Source of the DNA: an uncultured Kingella sp.
GTDB lineage: Bacteria; Pseudomonadota; Gammaproteobacteria; Burkholderiales; Neisseriaceae
Assembly (NCBI GenBank): GCA_916720425.1
Contig: CAKARD010000097.1
Location: 1-5,000 of the forward strand
Direction of reading: 5' to 3'
DNA length: 5,000 nt
This document shows positions 1 to 5,000 of the stretch, in pieces (the first letter of the stretch is position 1; each line of letters begins with the position of its first letter). The notes beneath the pieces were generated by a model. The model had not been told where the DNA came from. It worked only from the letters and a program-made list of their open reading frames with translations, and did no database searches. Position numbers and translations under genes: made by a program.

Positions 1-8
1 GTTTTTAG

Positions 9-66
9 GACTGCTTCGCAGTCAGCGCCTGATATCTCCGCCGTGAATGGCGAAGTTTTACGGCGC
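9..66. repeat. Palindrome-rich intergenic element
   Basis: This noncoding stretch lies beyond the fixH terminator and holds several short inverted repeats. A perfect 6-bp stem, GACTGC (9-14) with GCAGTC (18-23), closes a 3-nt loop. GCGCC (25-29) can pair with GGCGC (62-66), enclosing a small hairpin CGCC (39-42) with GGCG (49-52). Competing pairings are CGCCGT (39-44) with ACGGCG (60-65), and CTTCGC (14-19) with GCGAAG (50-55). No T-run follows on either strand, so it does not look like a simple terminator. It may be a dispersed palindromic repeat of the REP kind, or part of the leader of a gene beyond the window. That assignment is inference; only the inverted repeats are seen. Confidence 0.4.
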
Positions 67-128
67 ATTCGGATAAAATTGATTTAAACCACGTTCATGC
101 AAACAAACTGCTTTAGCAAAGTAAAATA

Positions 129-155
129 GGCGGGTTAATTTCTATTAACACCGCC
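129..155 (-). terminator. Rho-independent terminator of ccoG-fixH
   Basis: Ten bases past the fixH stop codon, GGCGG (129-133) pairs with CCGCC (151-155) and GTTAAT (134-139) with ATTAAC (144-149). This gives an 11-bp stem with one bulged base (150) and a 4-nt loop. Read on the minus strand, the stem is followed by the T-rich run TATTTTACTTT and preceded by CCCAAAA. On the plus strand it is followed by ATTTTGGG, so it could also stop opposing transcripts weakly. Placement directly after the last gene of the pair supports the call. Confidence 0.75.
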
Positions 156-164
156 ATTTTGGGT

Positions 165-707
165 TTATTGACGCTCCGGCTCTAATGCACTCACATCTTT
201 AGGCAACAATTCTACTGTATTGCCTTGGCTTGGCAACCATTTTCCGCCCACACGCCACTGTCCTAATACATCTTCTATACGAATGTACCAATGATTTGTG
301 TTAGGTAAATCTGATAAAGTCGCTGTGTAATTTGTGCTATTTTCCTCACCTGTGCTAGGGGCAAATTGCAAGTTAACTGTTTGGTCAAAATCCTTACGGG
401 TAGGATGTAGTAGCAATAGTTTTAACGCCACTTTATGATCAAAATTTCCAGTTAATTGGATATGAGCAGTGTGATCATTATTCAGTATCACTTTCGCGTG
501 CATATGCTGCTTTAGTGCAGCTTCATCACGTGCTAATTCCAGATTAATATGTTTACCATCTTTATAATAATCATCACTTACCATATCATTTGCATGAGTT
601 TGCGCTAAACCAAAGGTAAAAAATCCTGCTATCACCACCAAAATTGGTCCCGACATCACTGCCCAAAATATAGGCTGTTTAAACCATGGCGCATTATTAT
701 CTGCCAT
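165..707 (-). CDS. fixH: FixH/CcoH family cbb3 oxidase assembly protein
   Basis: A 180-residue protein of the FixH (CcoH) family, a small inner-membrane factor needed for assembly and stability of cbb3-type cytochrome c oxidase. One membrane segment spans about residues 14-35. It is followed by the family-typical stretch VSDDYYKDGKHIN (43-55), and the rest should be a periplasmic beta-rich domain ending in a Trp/Gly-rich part (W151, G154, G155, W157). The frame is open from a TTG at 719, but I prefer the ATG at 705-707. It has a strong Shine-Dalgarno sequence GGGGAG (712-717) four bases upstream, and the upstream extension would overlap the end of ccoG. The one-base gap after the ccoG stop implies translational coupling. 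The periplasmic part is rich in histidine (H53, H68, H70, H79, H82, H91, H101). Family assignment is firm; a metal role for the histidines would be speculation. Confidence 0.92.
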   Translation of the reverse strand: MADNNAPWFKQPIFWAVMSGPILVVIAGFFTFGLAQTHANDMVSDDYYKDGKHINLELARDEAALKQHMHAKVILNNDHTAHIQLTGNFDHKVALKLLLLHPTRKDFDQTVNLQFAPSTGEENSTNYTATLSDLPNTNHWYIRIEDVLGQWRVGGKWLPSQGNTVELLPKDVSALEPERQ

Positions 708-708
708 A

Positions 709-2148
709 TTACTCCCCAATAAAAATAGATTTTTCTACAATCTCACGTGCTTGGCTCTCATCTTGCCCTTCTTGACGATATTTGAATGTAAATACAATCG
801 GGTGACTGCCTTTTTCTGCATATTCAGGCTGTGTTGCCACTTGAACAGGCACACTGATGATCTCTCCACCTTTTATACTTATCCCCTCTTTAGGTAAGCC
901 AGTTAATGCAATATCTTCAAAACCTGCTACGCTGGCGGTAATCACTTGGGTATTTTCACTAGCATTACTGATGCTTAAATTGTAGGTATTTTCTAATAAA
1001 CCATCTTTATTTTCGCGTACCATCACACCACGGTCTTTGATCACGTCGATTTGCATGGTTTGACGTGTGGCAATGCCCACCAATAAACCAATGACTGCTG
1101 CTAACAATACACCACCATAGCCGACAACTTTTGGACGCAATAAATGGCGTTTAATATCTGTATCTTTGTATTCATGTTTTAAAACGGCTTCAGTTGTATA
1201 ACGAATCAAACCGCGCGAATAACCCATTTTATCCATGATTTCATCACACGCATCAATACACGCCGCACAACCAATACATTGATATTGCAAACCATCACGA
1301 ATATCAATCCCCGTAGGACAAACCTGCACACACGCCATACAATTTACGCAATCACCCAAATTGGTTTCTTCTTTTTTGACATTTTTTTTACGCGCACCGC
1401 GAGGTTCACCACGTTCTGCATCGTATGAAATAATAAGCGTATCATGGTCAAACATCGCACTTTGAAAACGCGCATATGGACACATATGCAAACACACTTG
1501 CTCACGCATAATATGTCCAAATAACCACGTTACAAACCCATAAAACACTGCTGTTCCCAAAGCAACACTGCCTGCATTGCCTGTAAATATGGCAGGAACA
1601 AATTCACGAATAGGCACAAACCAACCTGAAAAGGTAATGCCTGTCCATGCAGCAACGATAAAAATCAAAAGATATTTGATGGCTTTGGTTTTGATTTTAT
1701 GAGCATTCCAAGGTTCTTTATCTAACTTTAAACGCTTATTGCGATCACCTTCTACTAAATGGTCAATCCATAACATGATCTCGGTATAAACCGTTTGCGG
1801 GCAAGAATAACCACACCACAAACGTCCCGCTACGGTTGTCCACCAAAATAAACCAAATGCAGATACAATCAATAAACCTGTTAAATACAATAAATCTGCC
1901 GGCTCAAACACTAAGCCAAAAATATAAAAATGTCGCCCCGCAATATCAAACCACACGGCTTGTCGCCCATTCCATGTTAGCCATGGAGTCACATAAAAAA
2001 ATAATTGTGTCATCACAATCATCATAATACGAATATTGGCAAAACGCCCTTTAGCCATTTTGGGATGAATGCGCTTTGCACCTTGATATAATTGTATGGT
2101 TTGCTCTTTAACGGCCTTTTTGGCTGGTTTGTTCTCTGGTTCCGACAT
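709..2148 (-). CDS. ccoG: CcoG (FixG/RdxA) cupric reductase for cbb3 oxidase assembly
   Basis: A 479-residue membrane iron-sulfur protein of the CcoG/FixG/RdxA family. The family is known to reduce Cu(II) to Cu(I) so that copper can be supplied to the CuB site of cbb3 oxidase. Predicted membrane segments lie near residues 38-56, 83-104, 157-177, 195-214 and 343-361. Two conserved CxxxCP motifs are present: CGYSCP (C112, C116) and CLHMCP (C219, C223). A cytoplasmic 2x[4Fe-4S] ferredoxin module follows, with C267, C270, C273, C277 and C291, C294, C297, C301. The C-terminal 110 or so residues after the last membrane segment form the Ig-like FixG domain expected in the periplasm. Length and every key cysteine match a full, intact family member. 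The start ATG has a modest AAGAGAA ribosome site (2153-2159). fixH follows one base after the stop, as in typical cco assembly operons. Confidence 0.96.
   Translation of the reverse strand: MSEPENKPAKKAVKEQTIQLYQGAKRIHPKMAKGRFANIRIMMIVMTQLFFYVTPWLTWNGRQAVWFDIAGRHFYIFGLVFEPADLLYLTGLLIVSAFGLFWWTTVAGRLWCGYSCPQTVYTEIMLWIDHLVEGDRNKRLKLDKEPWNAHKIKTKAIKYLLIFIVAAWTGITFSGWFVPIREFVPAIFTGNAGSVALGTAVFYGFVTWLFGHIMREQVCLHMCPYARFQSAMFDHDTLIISYDAERGEPRGARKKNVKKEETNLGDCVNCMACVQVCPTGIDIRDGLQYQCIGCAACIDACDEIMDKMGYSRGLIRYTTEAVLKHEYKDTDIKRHLLRPKVVGYGGVLLAAVIGLLVGIATRQTMQIDVIKDRGVMVRENKDGLLENTYNLSISNASENTQVITASVAGFEDIALTGLPKEGISIKGGEIISVPVQVATQPEYAEKGSHPIVFTFKYRQEGQDESQAREIVEKSIFIGE
712..717 (-). promoter_or_regulatory. 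Ribosome binding site setting the fixH start
   Basis: GGGGAG on the minus strand lies within the last codons of ccoG, four bases before the ATG at 705-707. It decides in favour of that ATG over the in-frame TTG at 719, which would lie upstream of this site. Ribosomes finishing ccoG (stop at 709-711) are placed directly on the fixH start. Confidence 0.8.
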
Positions 2149-2191
2149 GGTGTTCTCTTTTCATTATTTGTATTCTATAAATATAAATAGG

Positions 2192-2221
2192 ATTATACGC
2201 GCCATCATTTTAATTTGTTTA
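2192..2221 (-). promoter_or_regulatory. Sigma-70-type promoter for ccoG-fixH
   Basis: On the minus strand a perfect TATAAT (2192-2197) is preceded, after 18 bases, by TAAACA (2216-2221), a four-of-six match to the -35 consensus. Transcription would start near 2185, giving a leader of about 36 bases before the ccoG ATG. The surrounding DNA is very AT-rich. No convincing FNR/ANR palindrome overlaps it, although anaerobic control of cbb3 assembly genes is common in the family. The promoter sits just downstream of the argH-unit terminator, as expected for a new unit. Confidence 0.5.
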
Positions 2222-2254
2222 ATTATATTGATAGTTTTTCACCATAAAATAGAA

Positions 2255-2275
2255 CAAGCCCGCAAAGCGGGCTTG
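2255..2275 (-). terminator. Terminator of the argH-lipoprotein unit
   Basis: A perfect 9-bp stem, CAAGCCCGC (2255-2263) with GCGGGCTTG (2267-2275), closes a 3-nt loop. On the minus strand the stem is followed by TTCTATTTTATGG, a broken but T-rich tail; on the plus strand the next bases are GC-rich. The orientation therefore fits termination of minus-strand transcription coming from the lipoprotein gene, before the ccoG promoter. The stop codon lies about 117 bases upstream of the hairpin, an unusually long trailer filled with further hairpins. Confidence 0.6.
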
Positions 2276-2379
2276 GGCGTGCTTTGCACGCCTGACAGTG
2301 ATGTCCTGATAAGAATTAAGGCGTGTGCAACACGCCCTCTAACCACAGTAGAGTCTATAGCGTACGCGGCGCAACGCGT
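2276..2379. repeat. Cluster of short intergenic hairpins
   Basis: Several inverted repeats are packed between the lipoprotein stop and the terminator hairpin. They are GGCGTGC (2276-2282) with GCACGCC (2286-2292); a weak GACA (2294-2297) with TGTC (2302-2305); GGCGTGT (2320-2326) with ACACGCC (2330-2336); CTCTA (2337-2341) with TAGAG (2349-2353); and ACGCG (2364-2368) with CGCGT (2375-2379). The first and third are each 17 bases long and share identical outer arms, GGCGTG and CACGCC, with starts 44 bases apart. The first abuts the terminator hairpin and the fourth abuts the third. No credible reading frame crosses the region. It may be a palindromic dispersed repeat or a structured 3' trailer; which one cannot be told from one copy. 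Confidence 0.5.
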
Positions 2380-2391
2380 GTTCACTCAATC

Positions 2392-3000
2392 TCAACGTCT
2401 GCGTCTGCCTCCACCAAAGCTACGTGTATTGCTATACCCTTTGTTGGTTGGGTGATAAGCTGGAGTTGGATTCGTTTGTTGCTGTGGCGCAATGGTTTGA
2501 CGCGGGCTAGGACGATGAGTCGTATTTGAGTTATTGGCATGCGGAGGAATGGGATTTTGGGCGCGATAATCTTTATGCACACGTTCTACCGCTGCTGTAG
2601 GTTTGCTGACGGGCGTATACTTAGCAACATTATGATTATTCATAGCATTAGCCGCTAAATAACCCGCTGCCGCACTAATGGCACCATACAACAACCAATT
2701 GCCCGTATCAGGATCATAAGTGTACCGCTGTCCATCTGTTCCCTGTACAATTTCCCCAGCTTTAGCAGCATTTTGCGCAGCTTGTGGAATCACATTCGCT
2801 ACTTCGGAAGCAGCCAATTGATACACTTGCTCGGCAGATGCCGTTTGCGCATTTAATTCATTTTGTAGGCGTTGGATTTCGTTTTGTTGTTTTAAAATCT
2901 CAATTTGCTTGGCATTCTCAGCAATTTGTTGATCTTGGCTAGAACCACCGCAAGCAGTGAGTATGGTAGCAATCAATGTAGTTAAAACCCATTTTTTCAT
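2392..3000 (-). CDS. Uncharacterised lipoprotein coupled to argH
   Basis: A 202-residue predicted lipoprotein of unrecognised family. Residues 1-16 form a signal peptide ending in the lipobox LTAC with the acylated cysteine at C17. The next residues are GGSSQ, without Asp at +2, which favours the outer membrane. Residues 23-60 are rich in Gln, Glu, Asn, Leu and Ile with coiled-coil-like spacing. About 84-123 form a compact conserved-looking block, with YTYDPDTGNW (93-102) followed by a small-residue hydrophobic stretch (about 103-120) that could insert in or lie on a membrane. The rest (124-202) is low-complexity, rich in Pro, Asn, Thr and Gln, and ends in GGGRRRR. The start overlaps the argH stop (ATGA at 2997-3000) and has the strong site AAGGGAG (3006-3012), five bases upstream. 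Real expression is very likely; function is unknown. Confidence 0.85.
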   Translation of the reverse strand: MKKWVLTTLIATILTACGGSSQDQQIAENAKQIEILKQQNEIQRLQNELNAQTASAEQVYQLAASEVANVIPQAAQNAAKAGEIVQGTDGQRYTYDPDTGNWLLYGAISAAAGYLAANAMNNHNVAKYTPVSKPTAAVERVHKDYRAQNPIPPHANNSNTTHRPSPRQTIAPQQQTNPTPAYHPTNKGYSNTRSFGGGRRRR

Positions 3001-4391
3001 TCAGTCTCCCTTGTGTTTAAAATATGGCGCCAACGTTGTATTTGATGGCTCACTTGTGTAGGGGCTGTACCACCCAAATGATTGCGTGCATTTAAGCTGC
3101 CTTCTGGCGTTAACACGTGATACACATCTTCTTTAATCAAACTACTAAATGGGCGCAATTCTTCTAAATTCAACTGGCTTAAATCTACCCCTTTTTGTTC
3201 TGCAAAACGCACAGCTCGCGCCACAACTTCATGGCTATCGCGAAAAGGCAACCCTTTTTTCACTAAATAATCCGCCAAATCAGTAGCAGTTGCAAAGCCT
3301 TGCATAACGGCTTGGCGCATATTTTCTTTATTTACACGCACACCACGCATCATATCGGCATAAATACATAAAGTGTGAATCAGTGTATCAGCAATATCAA
3401 ATAATGGTTCTTTATCTTCTTGGTTGTCTTTATTGTATGCCAACGGTTGCGATTTCATCAGTGTCATCAAGCCCATTAAATGCCCCACGACACGTCCTGA
3501 CTTACCACGCACCAGCTCTGGCACATCAGGATTCTTTTTCTGTGGCATGATGGATGAACCTGTACAAAAACGATCAGCAATATCCACAAATGCAAAACGA
3601 GGTGAAGACCATAAAATTAATTCTTCAGACAAACGACTCAAATGCACCATAACCAAACTTGCCGCAGCAGCAAATTCAATAGCAAAATCTCGATCAGATA
3701 CGGCATCTAATGAATTTTGACAAATCTCATCAAAGCCCAATAATTTCGCCGTTAATTCACGCTGTATAGGATAGGTTGTTCCCGCTAGCGCGGCTGCGCC
3801 TAAAGGCATGCGATTAACACGTTTACGGCAATCGACCATGCGTTCAAAATCACGCCCTAGCATTTCCACATATGCTAACATATGATGACCAAAACTAACG
3901 GGTTGTGCTACTTGCAAATGCGTCAACCCTGGCATCACCGTATCAACGTGCTGTTCTGCCAAATCAATTAAAGCGCGTTGCAAATCTATAATCAAATTTT
4001 GAATCATGTGAATTTCATCACGCAACCACAAGCGAATATCGGTGGCAACTTGATCATTGCGGCTGCGACCCGTATGCAAACGTTTGCCAGCATCACCGAT
4101 TTTATCTGTCAGACAACGTTCAATGTTCATATGCACATCTTCCCAATCTAATGACCAGACCATCTGCCCTGTTTCAATCTCAACCAAGATTTCCGTCATA
4201 CCTTGTTTAATAGCAGATAAATCTTCCTGACTCAATACACCGGCTGCAACCAGCATTTGTGCATGTGCCAATGAACCTTGAATATCATGTTTTGCCAAGC
4301 GTTTGTCAAAACTGATAGAACCAGTATATTGTTTAACTAGCTCTGCCACAGGCTCATTAAAACGTCCTGACCATGTTTTGTTGTTACTCAT
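2997..4391 (-). CDS. argH: Argininosuccinate lyase
   Basis: A 464-residue cytoplasmic enzyme that cleaves argininosuccinate to arginine and fumarate, the last step of arginine biosynthesis. It belongs to the fumarase/aspartase superfamily and normally works as a homotetramer. The three conserved regions are present: HTGRSRNDQVATD (106-118); TH at 157-158 in GLTHLQVAQP, the expected catalytic pair; and the signature GSSIMPQKKNP (278-288), where S279 is the expected catalytic serine. The N-terminal WSGRF is typical, and the length is as expected, with no frame damage. The ATG at 4389-4391 has GAGGAA (4397-4402) five bases upstream. The gene stands apart from other arginine genes, 222 bp after ftsK, and its stop overlaps the lipoprotein start by four bases. 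No clear promoter or ArgR operator was found upstream. Confidence 0.98.
   Translation of the reverse strand: MSNNKTWSGRFNEPVAELVKQYTGSISFDKRLAKHDIQGSLAHAQMLVAAGVLSQEDLSAIKQGMTEILVEIETGQMVWSLDWEDVHMNIERCLTDKIGDAGKRLHTGRSRNDQVATDIRLWLRDEIHMIQNLIIDLQRALIDLAEQHVDTVMPGLTHLQVAQPVSFGHHMLAYVEMLGRDFERMVDCRKRVNRMPLGAAALAGTTYPIQRELTAKLLGFDEICQNSLDAVSDRDFAIEFAAAASLVMVHLSRLSEELILWSSPRFAFVDIADRFCTGSSIMPQKKNPDVPELVRGKSGRVVGHLMGLMTLMKSQPLAYNKDNQEDKEPLFDIADTLIHTLCIYADMMRGVRVNKENMRQAVMQGFATATDLADYLVKKGLPFRDSHEVVARAVRFAEQKGVDLSQLNLEELRPFSSLIKEDVYHVLTPEGSLNARNHLGGTAPTQVSHQIQRWRHILNTRETE
3006..3012 (-). promoter_or_regulatory. Ribosome binding site of the lipoprotein gene
   Basis: AAGGGAG on the minus strand lies inside the last codons of argH, five bases before the ATG at 2998-3000. 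It supports both that start and a protein made from the argH message by re-initiation at the ATGA overlap. Confidence 0.75.
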
Positions 4392-4396
4392 GGGGA

Positions 4397-4402
4397 TTCC
4401 TC
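4397..4402 (-). promoter_or_regulatory. Ribosome binding site of argH
   Basis: GAGGAA on the minus strand, five bases before the ATG at 4389-4391, fixes the argH start. Its last base at 4402 is shared with a perfect 10-bp palindrome, CATAATTATG (4402-4411), so folding or protein binding there could affect initiation; that effect is inference. Confidence 0.75.
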
Positions 4403-4613
4403 ATAATTATGGAAATTAAAACCAAAATTTTAGATTCAATTTAAAATACATACCATCATGCTCTTTTAATAAAGCCATAATGATGATACCTCGTAAACGT
4501 ATAGGCAATTGGTTTATCATCTTGCTTTTACCGCCCATAACACCCTTTGCCCAATATCTTTCATCTCACGCATCAGACAGATTAAATTTGAATGGTAAAG
4601 AAAGTTAATAAAC

Positions 4614-5000
4614 TTAATTTTCTTGACGCACTAAAATAGTACGTTTTCCTGTGTGATCGGCGGCAGAAACTATGCCTTCTTCCTCAAGCTGTTCAATAAT
4701 CGTGGCTGCTTTGTTATAACCAATGCGCAAATGACGTTGCAAAGAGGAAATGGTCGCCTTTTTAGTGCGTAAAATGACTTCTACCGCCTGATCAACCAAA
4801 GGATCTCGCTCTCCCGATCCTGATAAACCTAAACCACTACTTTCTGGTTCGGGTTGGGTAATATCATCAATATATTCAGGCTCACCAAATTGTTTGAGGT
4901 ACTCCACAACACGATGCACTTCATCATCCGCAACAAATGCGCCATGTATACGTTGCGGATAACCCGTTCCTGGTGGCAAAAATAACATATCCCCTTGTCC
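4614..5000 (-). CDS. ftsK: DNA translocase FtsK, C-terminal part
   Basis: The last 128 residues of FtsK (SpoIIIE/FtsK family), the septum-linked DNA pump that moves chromosome ends and activates XerCD at dif. The window begins inside the RecA-like motor domain: GQGDMLFLPPGTGYPQRIHG and the following AFVADDEVHRVVEYLKQFGEP are its characteristic end. An acidic, Ser/Gly-rich linker follows. The gamma winged-helix domain then covers roughly the final 60 residues, containing SSLQRHLRIGYNKAA and EEEGIVS; in the family it reads the polar KOPS motifs. The frame runs without a stop to position 5000, so the gene is 5'-truncated only by the window edge, and the first ATG in view (4986-4988) is internal. 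The C-terminus ends normally. lolA, often next to ftsK in gammaproteobacteria, does not follow here. Confidence 0.96.
   Translation of the reverse strand, partial: GQGDMLFLPPGTGYPQRIHGAFVADDEVHRVVEYLKQFGEPEYIDDITQPEPESSGLGLSGSGERDPLVDQAVEVILRTKKATISSLQRHLRIGYNKAATIIEQLEEEGIVSAADHTGKRTILVRQEN

Noticed and set aside
165..719. Longer fixH starting at TTG 717-719
   Set aside because: The ATG at 705-707 has GGGGAG four bases upstream, and the TTG start would lie upstream of that ribosome site and overlap the end of ccoG.
820..835. Neisseriaceae-like DNA uptake word (CAGCCTGAA on the minus strand)
   Set aside because: Only a partial match, explained by codons for Gln-Pro-Glu in ccoG. A similar text in ftsK also encodes Pro-Glu-Tyr, and no copy lies in a terminator.
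1836..2027. Plus-strand open frame opposite ccoG
   Set aside because: Antisense shadow of a well-conserved gene; its translation shows no recognisable domain.
2228..2245. FNR/ANR-type box upstream of ccoG
   Set aside because: Only one TTGAT half-site is present; the partner half at the proper four-base spacing does not match.
2096..2529. Two overlapping plus-strand open frames across the ccoG start, intergenic hairpins and lipoprotein end
   Set aside because: They run through the ccoG promoter, the terminator and coding DNA of both neighbours; they carry no domain and read as shadow.
2382..2582. Alternative minus-strand frame in the lipoprotein gene
   Set aside because: It lies out of frame within a gene that has a clear lipobox, ribosome site and coupling to argH.
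3424..3720. Plus-strand 98-codon frame opposite argH
   Set aside because: Antisense shadow of the conserved catalytic part of argH.
4454..4485. Structured leader from CATCAT / ATGATG repeats before argH
   Set aside because: The stem is short, AT-rich and interrupted inside; it is likely chance in this base composition.
4602..4615. ftsK terminator formed by AAGTT / AACTT
   Set aside because: A five-base AT-only stem overlapping the stop codon is too weak to call, despite a short T-rich tail.

Overview
The window comes from an AT-leaning proteobacterium, probably beta- or gammaproteobacterial. The evidence is a CcoG-FixH pair of the cbb3-oxidase assembly type, an FtsK C-terminus carrying the gamma winged-helix domain, and a classical ArgH. 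I cannot fix the genus: no Neisseria-type uptake words or other lineage markers are convincing.

All five supported genes lie on the minus strand, so transcription runs from position 5000 towards 1. In that order they are: the 3' end of ftsK (DNA translocase, cut by the window edge); a 222-bp gap with no convincing promoter or terminator; argH (last step of arginine synthesis), which overlaps by the four bases ATGA a gene for a small, unrecognised lipoprotein; a 243-bp intergenic region with a terminator and an unusual run of short hairpins, followed by a recognisable promoter; ccoG and fixH, separated by one base; a hairpin terminator; and a final palindrome-rich stretch at positions 9-66.

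Three transcription units are likely. ftsK ends its own unit or reads through. argH and the lipoprotein gene form a translationally coupled pair ending at the hairpin at 2255-2275. ccoG-fixH starts from the promoter at 2192-2221 and ends at 129-155. CcoG (membrane iron-sulfur protein, cupric reductase) and FixH/CcoH both serve maturation of cbb3 cytochrome c oxidase, the high-affinity terminal oxidase for low oxygen. The oxidase subunit genes (ccoNOQP) and ccoI/ccoS are not in the window.

No undescribed multi-gene system is visible. The most unusual items are the hairpin cluster at 2255-2379, with two near-identical 17-nt palindromes; the palindromic element at 9-66; and the uncharacterised lipoprotein locked to argH.
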